A stretch of DNA of 64,000 nucleotides from DAIDKA01 sp963708865 (GCA_963708865.1 CAVPUC010000009.1:245842-309841); one strand, 5' to 3'; counted from the first letter of the stretch, positions 20,421 to 29,268 are shown. The notes: generated from the letters alone by a model not told the origin. Made by a program: numbers and translations.

Positions 20421-21104
20421 TCACGAGCAAATGATGCGCATCATTTGATTGGCGCCCCTCTGGAATTCGTAAGTCACGGATTCGATCGTTACGGCGCAGC
20501 CACCCGCAGCTAACGCCTCGGTCACTAGCGGCAGATGTCGCGAGGGCTTCCCATCCCCCTCAACCAGCGGAAAGATCCGCACCTCTTGGGCAACCCGGCA
20601 CAACTCCTGCACGGCCGCAATGTGGAAGTCGGTGTCACGTTGATCACTGCCCAAAAAGAGGAGATGTGAACACAGCGCCAGATCAAAGGTGCCGTCGAAA
20701 AACGGTAGATTCGGCAGCTGCGCCGGGACGTAACGTCCCTGCTCGGAGCCTTCGACAAAGTCGTCGAGAAATATCTGCATGGCGCGCATCCGTGCAGCGA
20801 CCAGTTCATCGACGGTGTTGAAAGGGTTGCACCCGAGATTGCCCGCGTTGCTGCGCAGCTGGGCGGCAACCGTCGGCGCCGTCGCAGCGATGCGCGCTCG
20901 GATTTGGGCTACCGGGAATTCATATAGGGGATCAGCCGACACGACCTTGACGTTGTGTCGCAACGCTTCCGCATTGAACGATGCGGGCCCGTCACCGCAA
21001 CCCAGGATGGACCGGGACCGGTCGGCCCCATCGAGCGCAAACATGGCGGTGTACTCCTCAAAAGTACGCCCCCACGGAATCATCTCCGCCAGCTGCAACG
21101 CCAT
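20421..21104 (-). CDS. Class I SAM-dependent methyltransferase-like protein
   Basis: A 227-residue protein with a Rossmann-like SAM site (SILGCGDGPASFN, acidic residue in SADPLYE) and a later strand pair (LALCSHLLFLGSDQ) typical of class I methyltransferases. The substrate is unknown. It ends just before the RNA methyltransferase gene, on the same strand. The start is taken as the ATG at 21104, which has GGGGTG upstream; a GTG two codons earlier is possible. Divergent from the kinase gene, with about 270 nt of shared upstream DNA. Confidence 0.7.
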   Translation of the reverse strand: MALQLAEMIPWGRTFEEYTAMFALDGADRSRSILGCGDGPASFNAEALRHNVKVVSADPLYEFPVAQIRARIAATAPTVAAQLRSNAGNLGCNPFNTVDELVAARMRAMQIFLDDFVEGSEQGRYVPAQLPNLPFFDGTFDLALCSHLLFLGSDQRDTDFHIAAVQELCRVAQEVRIFPLVEGDGKPSRHLPLVTEALAAGGCAVTIESVTYEFQRGANQMMRIICS

Positions 21105-21378
21105 CGACACCCCGCCCGCGGCAGGTGTTTCCGCCAGCGTCGTAGAACCTTGTTACCATACACTTTCGTGCCTCGCAAACGAGCGGCGAGTGAGCCGGGG
21201 GCCGCTGGCAACCTGTGGGAAGCGGCGAAGTTGGCGGTAGGTCGATTCTGACTGGCCTTGGCGGCCTTCCTCAGGATGCGCGCTAGGCCCGTTGGGGTTA
21301 AAAATAGGCGCGAGCAATGAATTTCCCGCCTCCCCGGGGGTCAAAGCTCGTTGTTCTGCTTATTTTAATTGCGAGCCA

Positions 21379-23583
21379 ATGCCCAATTCCTCCTCCGCAT
21401 TTTCACACTCCGTCCCCGCCATGAACGGGCGGTCGCCGGGTGACGACTTCCACCAGCGGATGGAGTCCGAGACGACGCAGCCCGTGCAGCGCGAGAGCGA
21501 GCGAAGCGTTACCGAATGGCTGGATGCCTTGGCGAATGGGGAGTGCGATCGGGCCATCCTGCTTCGTGGAATCGCTGACCCGATCGCTGCCAATCCTGAA
21601 GAGGGATGGGAACTTCTGGCGTTAGTGGATCAGTACTATCGTCGCGGTAAGATCAGCGCCGAGGACTTCCACAGTCTGAGTGCGCAGCTGCGAGCCCTGC
21701 TGATCGGAAGGCCCGCCGCCGGAACAGTAACCTCTGTGCCGAATGCCGCGAATGCCGCGAATGCCGCAATTGCCACGCCTGCAATGGCATGCCACGGCTG
21801 CCACAACTGCCGCGAGTGCCCCGACTGCGGCGAGTGGCGACCCGACAGTGCGCCGCACGCGGCCCTTGCCCCGAAGCCGCCGCCCCCTGCACCACCGCCT
21901 GCCGCCGCTCCCACACCCAAGGATGCAGGCACCGAGCCACCGCCATCGCGGCGCAGCGTAGCAATCGGCGATGTGTTGCGCGGCCGCTATCGCATCCAGG
22001 GAATACTCGGGCGCGGCGGCATGGGGACGGTGTACGCAGCCATCGATCCGTATCGTCTGGAAGACGCAGACGGCGGCCAACGGGTGGCCATCAAAGTCCT
22101 GCATACCGAGATCGTCCAACGGCCGCAATTGCTGGAAGAACTGCGCGGCGAGTTTCAGCGCCTGCAATCGCTGTCGCATCCGAACATCGTGAGGGTGCAC
22201 GAGCTCGACCAGGACGGCGAGCTGACTTTCTTCACGATGGAGTACCTGAGCGGTGCACCGCTGAGCCGGGTGCTGGCCATCAGGAATTCCGTGGCGCTGC
22301 GTCGTCCGCATGCGCTGGCCATCATTCGCGAGGTCGGAGCGGCAGTCGCTTACGCCCATTCCCGCGGCATCGTGCATGGCGATCTGAATCCCGGGAACAT
22401 TTTCATCACTGACGAAGGCGGGATCCGGGTGCTGGATTTCGGCGCCTCACATCGCTTGCGCCCCGATCCGTCGATTTCCGAAGGGGAAGATCTGGCGCGG
22501 GTCGCGGTCGCGACCCCCAGTTATGCCAGCTGTGAGTTGCTCGTCGGCAGAGCGCCCGATGCCCAGGACGACATCTATTCGCTGGCTTGTATCAGCTATG
22601 TATTGTTGACGGGTACGCATCCGTTCATGGGCCGCACCGCATTGGCCGCGCGCGCCGATCGCCTGATCGCGCGTCGGCCTAAAGGGCTGAGTGGTCGGCA
22701 GTGGCGTGCGCTTAACGCGGGTCTTCAGGTGGACCGCAAACGCCGACCTGACGACCTGCAAGCCTGGCTCAAGCAGCTTGCTCTGCCGACAACGCCGGCG
22801 ACCTTGCCGCTGCTGCCTTCGGTAATGGGGGCGCTTCCGCCCCGCGAACAGCCGGTGCGCTGGGCAACGGGAGTGGCGATCGCGTTGCTGGCTGCCATCG
22901 CTTGGTGGGCAGAGGCCAACTCTGATTTGATCAAGAGCGCCACGACCGCCCTAGGCACTTCGGCAGAACAGTGGTGGGGGCAGCTGCGCGGCGATGTGCG
23001 AAGCAATGCACCACCAAACCCGGTCGCACCGCTAGCGCATCAAACTGAGCAACCTGTGCCGCCACCCCCGGCGGTTGAGGCTCCGTCGCCCGTCGCAGCG
23101 AAGGTCACGATGAGCCCGCCACCCGTTACGGCGGTGCCTCACGCTTCAACAAAACCCGCAGCGCCCCTCTCAACAAAGAAGCCGTCACCGCCCGTCACGC
23201 GGGCGGCCGCGATGGGGTCGCAGACGGGTTCGGCAACGCTCGCTCGCATCGAGCTTGCGACGGACACCGTGGACTTGGCCCCCTCACAGGCGGTGGCGAG
23301 CGTTGTCGTTAATCGTCGGCACAGCTATCACAACCCTGTCAGTTTCAGCTGGTGGACAGAATCGGGAACCGCGAAACCCGGGCAGGACTTCATATCGGTC
23401 AAGCCGCGCACCGATTACATTCGCGCGGGTGAAAACGAGGCACGACTGCTTATTCCCATCGTTGCGGATCCACGACGCCGCGTGCCCAAAAGCTTCTACG
23501 TTGTCGTCGGTGACCCGAGTGATGACGCCACGCTAGGCTCGCGAACTATCACAATGGTCACGATCCTACCGTCAGCAGACTGA
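21379..23583 (+). CDS. Membrane Ser/Thr protein kinase with Cys cluster and Calx-beta ectodomain
   Basis: About 734 residues. In order: a helical N-terminus; a Cys-rich knuckle (138-150, CHGCHNCRECPDC) that could bind zinc; a Pro/Ala linker; a Hanks-type kinase domain (about 199-470) with glycine loop LGRGGMGTVY, Lys in VAIKVL, catalytic loop HGDLNPGN (Arg of HRD is Gly and the Lys of DLKP is Asn) and LDFGAS; one membrane helix (about 494-513); a Pro-rich linker; and a C-terminal Calx-beta domain (about 622-727, e.g. ESGTAKPGQDF) outside the membrane. The catalytic Asp is kept, so activity is plausible. Start uncertain: ATGs at 21292, 21379, 21421 and 21460 are in frame, all with weak ribosome sites. 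Confidence 0.85.
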   Translation: MPNSSSAFSHSVPAMNGRSPGDDFHQRMESETTQPVQRESERSVTEWLDALANGECDRAILLRGIADPIAANPEEGWELLALVDQYYRRGKISAEDFHSLSAQLRALLIGRPAAGTVTSVPNAANAANAAIATPAMACHGCHNCRECPDCGEWRPDSAPHAALAPKPPPPAPPPAAAPTPKDAGTEPPPSRRSVAIGDVLRGRYRIQGILGRGGMGTVYAAIDPYRLEDADGGQRVAIKVLHTEIVQRPQLLEELRGEFQRLQSLSHPNIVRVHELDQDGELTFFTMEYLSGAPLSRVLAIRNSVALRRPHALAIIREVGAAVAYAHSRGIVHGDLNPGNIFITDEGGIRVLDFGASHRLRPDPSISEGEDLARVAVATPSYASCELLVGRAPDAQDDIYSLACISYVLLTGTHPFMGRTALAARADRLIARRPKGLSGRQWRALNAGLQVDRKRRPDDLQAWLKQLALPTTPATLPLLPSVMGALPPREQPVRWATGVAIALLAAIAWWAEANSDLIKSATTALGTSAEQWWGQLRGDVRSNAPPNPVAPLAHQTEQPVPPPPAVEAPSPVAAKVTMSPPPVTAVPHASTKPAAPLSTKKPSPPVTRAAAMGSQTGSATLARIELATDTVDLAPSQAVASVVVNRRHSYHNPVSFSWWTESGTAKPGQDFISVKPRTDYIRAGENEARLLIPIVADPRRRVPKSFYVVVGDPSDDATLGSRTITMVTILPSAD

Positions 23584-23606
23584 CATCTCGGGCAGGCGCC
23601 CGGTCC

Positions 23607-23882
23607 CTAGCCCTTGGTGGGCCTTTTGGGCTTCTGCAATTCCTCCCAGACCTGCCGCGCTTCCCGATCCGCCCTCTTACGCTTCTCTTCTAACTTGGCA
23701 AGTTTAGCGTCGTACTCCACCATGACCCGTTTGTAGCTTTTGTTGTGCCGGTTTAGGGCTTCGCGGCGAGCCTTATCGAATTCTCCATCAGCTTTGGCTA
23801 ACTTTGTCTCGCGCTTTTTCTTCAGCGCATCGATTTTGGCCTGAATTGCCTGCACTCGAATTTTAGGTTCGTTCGCCATCAT
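23607..23882 (-). CDS. Small coiled-coil protein, hypothetical
   Basis: A 91-residue, Lys/Arg/Glu-rich protein predicted to form one long coiled coil (KIDALKKKRETKLAKADGE and onwards). No enzyme motif, signal peptide or membrane segment. The start is ATGATG at 23882 with GAGA upstream; the frame is open to 23924. Converges with the kinase gene (23 nt apart) and lies 70 nt beyond the ankyrin anti-sigma gene. Function unknown. Confidence 0.5.
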   Translation of the reverse strand: MMANEPKIRVQAIQAKIDALKKKRETKLAKADGEFDKARREALNRHNKSYKRVMVEYDAKLAKLEEKRKRADREARQVWEELQKPKRPTKG

Positions 23883-23953
23883 TTGATTCTCGGTTGCAAT
23901 GTTGAATTGGACGATCCGGATCAACGCAATACAGCAGGTCGGACCAGCACCTG

Positions 23954-24898
23954 CTAACGCGCGCCGGCCCGTGCTAGGGAATCGGCAATTTGAGTCCTAT
24001 TCCTGGCGCGAGCAACCTGCAATGGCGTCGCCCCAGAATTATCCGCGGCATTGGGGTCAGCACCTCGCCGTAGCAGCTCCATTACTGCATCCAGACGATT
24101 CTGCAATACGGCTCGCATCAGTGCGGTGCGTCCGTCCTTATCCCTGGTGTCAATCGGGCTTGCCGCATCAGCTACCTTTTCATCTGCAGATGAATCACCC
24201 GCCGCGGCGTTGCGGGTGGCCTGAGCCCCAGCATCGGCCGTGGGCGCGCCCGGTGTGCGGGGTATTCGCATGCCGGTCACGGACACCTGCTCGCCAGGAT
24301 CTGTGGACGCTGCGGAGACCCCACCCATCACGGCCGGATTGCTTGCGACGGAAGCCGCCCGAGCTGTCATGGCGGACTCTGCTGCGTCAATACTGGGTGC
24401 CGCAACCCTCGCTGGCACGTGCAAGTGTGGCGCCGATACCGTTGCGGGCAGGTTAATTGCCGTCCGGGCCGACTCACGCGGTGGCGCTTCGGCCGGTGCC
24501 GAGGGCCGTGATGGCTCGGGCTGCTTTAGCGCCGACAGCGCCGGTTTGGGGGAAATTTGCAGCGCTACGGGTGGTGCGGCGGGCGGTAAATACTGGGGCA
24601 CTATCAGCAGGCCGGCGAGCACCGCCGCCGCAAATGTTCCGACCAGCACCGGTCGCTGCCACTTCGGACGTGAGTGTCTAGTGACTCGTGCAATCTGTCC
24701 AGGGGCGGGCAAGCCCTCCGACTGAGTCTTCCCACCGGTTCTCGGCGCCTGCGCCCGATTCGTCGCGATCCGCAACGAGTGTTCTAGTATTGCCTGGCGC
24801 GCCTTCGCGCTGGGCCGACTCCGGTCTTGAGCAGAACTCCTGCGATACAGGGCCTCGAGGTCATCTGCGGAATCATCGGGTGGCGGAGTGTCGTTCAT
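23954..24898 (-). CDS. Membrane protein with ankyrin repeats, likely anti-sigma partner
   Basis: A 314-residue protein: a short acidic cytoplasmic region, one membrane helix (about 80-103, LVGTFAAAVLAGLLIVP), a long Ala/Pro-rich periplasmic linker, and a C-terminal ankyrin pair (about 249-314, DGRTALMRAVLQ, GADPNAADNSGATPL). Its ATG overlaps the sigma-factor TGA (ATGA), the usual arrangement of sigma and anti-sigma pairs. The N-terminus has no zinc-binding anti-sigma motif, so the anti-sigma role is inferred from position and topology. A stress signal sensed by the periplasmic ankyrin part would be a reasonable guess only. Confidence 0.65.
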   Translation of the reverse strand: MNDTPPPDDSADDLEALYRRSSAQDRSRPSAKARQAILEHSLRIATNRAQAPRTGGKTQSEGLPAPGQIARVTRHSRPKWQRPVLVGTFAAAVLAGLLIVPQYLPPAAPPVALQISPKPALSALKQPEPSRPSAPAEAPPRESARTAINLPATVSAPHLHVPARVAAPSIDAAESAMTARAASVASNPAVMGGVSAASTDPGEQVSVTGMRIPRTPGAPTADAGAQATRNAAAGDSSADEKVADAASPIDTRDKDGRTALMRAVLQNRLDAVMELLRRGADPNAADNSGATPLQVARARNRTQIADSLARAGAR

Positions 24899-25476
24899 GC
24901 GTACTCCTTGAGTAGCTCACGTAGCTTGCTACGTGCATATCGAAGGCGACTCTTGGCCGTCTCGAAGGTGCAATTCGTGACAACTGCGATCTCATCAACG
25001 GTTAATTCTCCCTCGACGTGCAGCAAGAATGCCTCGCGTTGCTCCTCCGATAATGCCTCAACTGCTCTGTTGAGCGCTTGCGCCTGCTGGTATGCGACGG
25101 CCAGGGCGTGCGGTCCGTGTTGCGGATTCTCGATCAACTGAGCCGTCGCCGGATCGCCGTCAGGTCCTAACGCCTCAAGGCTTACTTGGGATCGAGTGGC
25201 CCGCACGGCGTCGATCATCCGGTTGTGTGCAATGGTGAACAGCCAGGTCGAGAACCGAGCGCTGGGGTGGTAGCGCGCCGCCTCACGCGCCACCGAAAAC
25301 CAAACTTCCTGCATCAACTCATCGGCAATTGCTGCGTTGTGGACGCTGCGCTCGAGGTAGCGCCAAACGCGGATCTCATGTCTTTCATAAAGTGCTTCAA
25401 ATGACTTCGCATCTCCGACTGCATAGCGCCGCATCAATACTTCGTCGCTCAACGCCGCCGCATCCATGATCCGCAC
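24895..25476 (-). CDS. ECF-type RNA polymerase sigma factor
   Basis: A 193-residue sigma-70 family factor of the extracytoplasmic-function group. Region 2 (AFEALYERHEIRVWRYL, ELMQEVW..., ARFSTWLFTIAHNRMID) binds core RNA polymerase and the -10 element. Region 4 (ALSEEQREAFLLHVEGELTVDEIA, TAKSRLRYARSKL) binds the -35 element. The start is the GTG at 25476, because AGGAG lies eight bases upstream; an ATG three codons later is too far from it. Overlaps the ankyrin membrane protein by 4 nt and follows a secreted hypothetical by 33 nt, suggesting one operon and autoregulation. Confidence 0.93.
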   Translation of the reverse strand: MRIMDAAALSDEVLMRRYAVGDAKSFEALYERHEIRVWRYLERSVHNAAIADELMQEVWFSVAREAARYHPSARFSTWLFTIAHNRMIDAVRATRSQVSLEALGPDGDPATAQLIENPQHGPHALAVAYQQAQALNRAVEALSEEQREAFLLHVEGELTVDEIAVVTNCTFETAKSRLRYARSKLRELLKEYA

Positions 25477-25509
25477 TATGACAGCTCCTACCCGGGGAGT
25501 CCTCAGTAC

Positions 25510-26369
25510 TCATCCCGGAGGATCTGGCACGTAGTGCCGATTGGAGGAACCCGGAAATGGGTCGCTACTGAGCGGTTCCGGCAATACCGGCGCCGGCCGC
25601 CGAATGATCCCCATCGCCACAAGATTGTCGAGACTGTCGTAATGAATGCGTAGGAGTTCATTCGGCATTGGCTGCAATCTAACGAAGTCCGTATGACTCA
25701 CATAGGAGTATTCGCGCTCGCCATGTCCTGTGCCAAGTTTCAACTCGGGAATCGGGCTTGAGGGCGGTGGTACTCTCGTTACCCTCTGACCAGTGCCGGC
25801 AACCTCACTGCTCGCCTCTGAATCGGCTGCCGAGGCCGCAGGTGCATTGAGCGCACTGAGGAGGCTCAATGCCGCCGGTGGGTGCTTCGCTCCTACGCTC
25901 TTGCGGTGCAACATTCAGCGGCGGCTGTTGCTCTCGAAACATTGCCACACCTATGACGCCGACGTTGGCCGGCCTACCCGTGCGCGCTGCATAGGAGTTT
26001 GGGAGAGCTGTGAAAGTGAACGCCGCGACATCCGTATCGCTCTTACGCCAACCGCTGATTTGATAATCGCTCGCGCGGATCGAGCACATAGCCGGTCTGA
26101 TCCCAGGCGGCAGTTTCGCCCGAGATCACATTCACGCCATCGACCGAAGCCACGACGAGCAGCCTCTCCCCCAATCGGTTTCTGATTTCAATGGCATAGT
26201 GTGCCCCAGGCACCCCTGCAATCCAGTACTCACCTCGATATCGGTGCAGTGTTAGCGCGACTCCCGTGTCTCGATCTATGACGGCGATATTGCCGATTCT
26301 GCCTACACCCTGAGCGGCGCATAAGGATGTCGCCGCCATGAGAACGATTGCGACTAAGACTCGGATCAT
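25510..26369 (-). pseudogene. Secreted hypothetical protein, two frameshifts
   Basis: Read across three frames this is one protein of about 285 residues. It has a signal peptide (MIRVLVAIVLMAATSLCAA), a beta-rich first domain (YRGEYWIAGVPGAHYAIEI), the segment YVLDP..ISGWRKSDTDVAAF, the segment YAARTGRPANVGVIGVAMF, a low-complexity stretch, and a C-terminal part with KLGTGHGEREYSYVSHT and IHYDSLDNLVAMG. The layout resembles unnamed secreted proteins found near ECF sigma genes. Frames change near 26067-26081 and between 25805 and 25914. The span is two bases over a codon multiple, as expected for two one-base gains. Function unknown; it may be under control of the adjacent sigma factor. Confidence 0.6.
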
Positions 26370-26808
26370 GTCAGCTCCTCAAATGGTTCATCTAGGAACT
26401 GAAACGCAACAGGCCCGCAAACGGGGTTAAATCGTCAACAAAAAAACCGTGCGCTCGGCCGGCCGCCACCTGCACAGCGGACAATGCTCCTTATGGCAAA
26501 TGCTGCGTGCACTTGGCCGATAAGTTCCAGAGGAGACGCGTCGAGTGACGTCCAAGGATGGCGGGATGGGGGCCCCGGCCGGTATTAAGTTTGGCCGTAT
26601 TCACTTCGGCCTTAGGATTGCGGCGGCAACTAACGGCCAACTGCGGTTACTGGCGATCCGGGATAGGCTGCCGGTAAGCTGCCTTTCGCGGCCAGGCCGA
26701 CGCGGGTCGTTCGGCAGTGCTGAGAATCCACAAAATGTGAACAGATCGCCCCCTAGAGCGTTCAGCTAAGGGCCACTGCGCATATTTTAGCGGCAGCTGC
26801 TAATGTCG
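26370..26808. other. Intergenic stretch without a convincing gene
   Basis: About 440 nt. The only open frame (26545-26769, plus) has no Shine-Dalgarno sequence and unnatural composition, and I rejected it. The stretch 26570-26760 is GC-rich with short inverted pieces built on CGGCC and GGCCG, and resembles non-coding spacer DNA. Confidence 0.5.
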
Positions 26809-26837
26809 TGGACGTATAGCTATAACATAGCTATAAT
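26809..26837 (+). promoter_or_regulatory. Promoter and double operator of the brnTA-like locus
   Basis: A perfect -10 box TATAAT lies at 26832-26837, with a -35-like TGGACG at 26809-26814 (17 nt spacing). Two copies of the palindrome ATAGCTAT (26816-26823 and 26827-26834) sit exactly 11 bp apart, one helix turn, covering the spacer and -10. This is what an autoregulating ribbon-helix-helix antitoxin would bind. The expected transcription start is at or next to the toxin ATG (26845), so the message may be leaderless. Confidence 0.7.
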
Positions 26838-26844
26838 ATTCGAC

Positions 26845-27173
26845 GATGAAAATGGTCGCCGACCCCGATGTGGCTGCCTGGCTCGGTAGACGGCCGGAGC
26901 TGGAATGGGATGCCGGAAACAGCACGAAGAGCCAGAACCAAGCATCGGTTCACGAAGGCGGATGTGGAGAGCCTGCTCGATGCACCGATGCTTTTCGCCG
27001 GTCGTATCCTTGAGCCGGCGCACCCTGAAGCGCGGTACTTGCTGCTAGGCATGACTTTTGAGGGCCGACACGCAGCGCTTATCTTTGCCCGGCGCGATGA
27101 GAAGCTTCGACCGATCAGTTGCCGTGCAATGCGAAGGAAGGAGAAGGAGGCTTACGATGGCGCGAACCACTAA
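26845..27173 (+). pseudogene. brnT: BrnT-like toxin, frameshifted
   Basis: The first frame reads MKMVADPDVAAWLG...LEWDAGN and the second KHRFTKADVESLLDAP...RYLLLGM...LRPISCRAMRRKEKEAYD. Together they resemble the BrnT ribonuclease toxin fold, in which an N-terminal EWD-like motif, a KH motif and a C-terminal ISARR/RE(R/K)xxY motif are typical. The frames change within about 26915-26945 (one base lost or two gained). The frame from 26868 alone lacks the N-terminus. Overlaps the antitoxin gene by 17 nt. If the shift is real the toxin is dead and the antitoxin is a solitary remnant. Confidence 0.65.
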
Positions 27174-27426
27174 GAAAGCAGCGGCGAGCAGGATGAAGAA
27201 TGCATCCAGCCGTCGTGATGATCAGTTGCGCGAATTTGAACGTCGGGATCTTGGTGCAGTGGTCATCGCAGCCCAGCCTGTCCTTGTGCGGCCCCAACGG
27301 CCGACTTCCATCCTGCTGAGCGAGGATCTAAAGGCGGCTCTGCGACGCCGCGGTCGGGAGCTGGGGGTCGGCTATCAGACTGCGGCGAAGATGATTCTCG
27401 CCAAGTACATCAACGCCAAGCTGTAG
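27157..27426 (+). CDS. brnA: BrnA-like / CopG-type antitoxin
   Basis: An 89-residue protein: a basic N-terminus (MARTTKKAAASRMKN), the linker RRDLGAVVIAAQPV, and a C-terminal ribbon-helix-helix-like DNA-binding part (PTSILLSEDLKAALRRRGRE, then YQTAAKMILAKY). The start ATG at 27157 has a strong GGAGAAGGAGG upstream. The longer frame from 27058 lies inside the toxin gene. Expected to neutralise the toxin and repress the upstream promoter through the two ATAGCTAT palindromes. Confidence 0.75.
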   Translation: MARTTKKAAASRMKNASSRRDDQLREFERRDLGAVVIAAQPVLVRPQRPTSILLSEDLKAALRRRGRELGVGYQTAAKMILAKYINAKL

Positions 27427-27631
27427 AGATCCGCGACCCAGATGCCCAACTCACTTTGGCGCATTGGAATGGTTCTGCTGAACAGTTCTGCTCATACGGT
27501 TCAGCGACACTGCCAAAAATGCGATGTGGCGCAGCTCAATTGGCCGGCGGGCGGCGACCGCGGGAGTGGACCCAGAGCGGACACGCAGGCACGCGTTTTG
27601 CGACCGCTTGACGCGCGCCCGCTCGCTTAGG

Positions 27632-27847
27632 TCACGCGCCTCGTAGACTCTCGAGCGCGTCAAGTTCCTGGTCGATTCGCTCGGCATCCCGACGGCTCGT
27701 CCAAAGAGTCCAAGAAAAGGTTGCCGCAACCGATCCGCCGAAGAAGATCCCCAGGAACGGCCACCAGACCCGATAGGGAAAGATGTACTGCGGAGCAGCG
27801 GCCCAGGAAACCAGCCAGACGGTGTGATGTGAGTCGCCGCCCGGCAA
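27632..27847 (-). CDS. Possible small two-helix membrane protein (fragment?)
   Basis: An open frame of about 71 residues with two hydrophobic stretches around FPYRVWWPFLGIFFGG and a charged helical end (RRDAERIDQELDALESL). It looks loosely like 2TM-domain proteins. The only possible start after the upstream gene is a TTG at 27847 without a Shine-Dalgarno sequence, so it may be the tail of a decayed gene. Low confidence. Confidence 0.3.
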   Translation of the reverse strand: MPGGDSHHTVWLVSWAAAPQYIFPYRVWWPFLGIFFGGSVAATFSWTLWTSRRDAERIDQELDALESLRGA

Positions 27848-27851
27848 GCGA

Positions 27852-28232
27852 CTAGGAACACGGCCAAGCTTCTTGAAACGCCCACGCGACACCGATGTAT
27901 CGGGTAAGGCCGCCCTCCTTACGATGTGTTTGCGCCCAATTTTTGAACGCCTGGACGCCTGCTGCAGTGCTGACGGAGCCGGACGGGCAAATTCCGTATC
28001 CACTCGCTAATGGCTGCTTCCCGATTGCAATCATGCTTTCCATTATGGCGGTGATGTAGCCATTGCAGTAAAGGATCTGATCCTTGTCTGCGCTAGAGCA
28101 GATGGTATACAGCCGCTGGATTGAGCTCGCGGGGTCCTTCGCTTGGAATGCCGAGTAGTCGTCTGCCTCATCGGCGGCTACTACCGCCGCCGCGCAACTC
28201 AGCAACGCCGCCGCTAATAGTGATTTCCACAT
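27852..28232 (-). CDS. Rap1a/Tai-like secreted protein
   Basis: A 126-residue protein with a signal peptide (MWKSLLAAALLSCAAAVVAA) and a mature part whose Cys pattern and motifs (LYTICSS, YCNGYITAI, GICPSGSVST, AFQEAWPCS) match the Rap1a/Tai family. That family includes immunity proteins of type VI secretion effectors but also many periplasmic proteins of unknown role. No effector gene is adjacent, so an immunity role is not supported here. The ATG at 28232 starts the signal peptide; the open frame extends to 28295. Confidence 0.7.
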   Translation of the reverse strand: MWKSLLAAALLSCAAAVVAADEADDYSAFQAKDPASSIQRLYTICSSADKDQILYCNGYITAIMESMIAIGKQPLASGYGICPSGSVSTAAGVQAFKNWAQTHRKEGGLTRYIGVAWAFQEAWPCS

Positions 28233-28772
28233 GGTTCTGTTTTTTCCGGTAAATCGCGAGCCCGCTAGTGTGCGCTTTGGGCGTGCGGATTTCACAAGGC
28301 AACGCGGTTGCCTGGATTCCGGCGGCCGCGCAGAGGCGAAGCCATGGAGGTCACGCCCGCGAAGCGGATCGAGAAGCGAGAGAATCCAAGATTAATGATC
28401 GTGTGCCGTGCTACTCAAGATGGTTCGGGCGGAGGGGCGCAGCCTGCGTTTCACCGTCGGAGCTTCCCCAGGGGAAGGCGCACAGAAGTTATAATGGGCA
28501 TCGAGCTAAATCGGAGGGAAACCGGAATCCGCGAAGGTCGCCTACCGCTTCTCCAAACGGTCACGGCTCCACTGCAACTGGGAATCGTGGTTCTCGCACA
28601 GCCTGGGTCAACACCGGAAATTGGTGGTATGCAGCTGATGCCCGCCAAAAGCGGCACTTGGTCACAGAAGGATACGGGCCCCCGAGCACCTGTTCGCCGC
28701 CAACGATAAGCTGACCCCAGTGCGCCGCGCTGACTGCACTGACTGCCGGCCATGACACAAGGAGGCGCGGCT
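28233..28772. other. Intergenic stretch without a supported gene
   Basis: About 540 nt. Open frames on both strands (28268-28714 plus, 28451-28758 minus) have no ribosome site and atypical composition. A TATAAT hexamer occurs at 28491-28496 on the plus strand, but without a clear -35 box. Nothing else could be recognised. Confidence 0.45.
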
Positions 28773-29141
28773 ATGGCTTTCTACCGAAGACAGAAAGACA
28801 GTACTGAGTCCGATTGGAGGACCCCATCGGCGGGGATGCGCTGGTTCGGGATTATCGCAGCTGCATTCACGGCTATATACGGGACCATCGGAGTATTACG
28901 CAACGACCTAAGTGTCTCAATGTCGAAGTCCGGCCTCGCTGTGCACCTTCATGGTTTTCTCGCTTGGCTATGCTTTGTCGGGATGATGATGATGTCTGTG
29001 GGAGTCGCACGCTTTCTCCGTCCACCATTTGATAATGGCATGTTCGATTTTGATGAGCGCCGGCGCCGATTCGCCCCGATATTTTTCATCGGCTTGGGCC
29101 TCTACTTTGCTTCGCAGGCACTCGCCGGCGGGCGGTCATGA
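28773..29141 (+). CDS. Hypothetical membrane protein with three helices
   Basis: A 122-residue protein with a polar N-terminus (MAFYRRQKDSTESDW) and three hydrophobic segments (FGIIAAAFTAIYGTIGV, FLAWLCFVGMMMMSVGV, FAPIFFIGLGLYFASQAL). Family unknown. The ATG at 28773 has AAGGAGG eight to nine bases upstream and is preferred over the ATG at 28752. It stands alone on the plus strand. Confidence 0.6.
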   Translation: MAFYRRQKDSTESDWRTPSAGMRWFGIIAAAFTAIYGTIGVLRNDLSVSMSKSGLAVHLHGFLAWLCFVGMMMMSVGVARFLRPPFDNGMFDFDERRRRFAPIFFIGLGLYFASQALAGGRS

Positions 29142-29268
29142 AACGAATCTCATTGACATCATGAGGGCGCTAGATGGTAGCCAGTCCTTGCCGCCTTAGC
29201 GGCGGCGATTAACGTCTAAAATCGCACGCGTGCCGCCAACAGTAGGCTCCCGGATCCTAAAACAACGC

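Noticed and set aside
26545..26769. Plus-strand frame of 74 codons before the toxin-antitoxin locus
   Set aside because: No Shine-Dalgarno sequence, no family resemblance, odd composition.
28268..28714. Plus-strand frames between the Rap1a-like gene and the membrane protein
   Set aside because: No ribosome site and unnatural residue use; no homology recognised.
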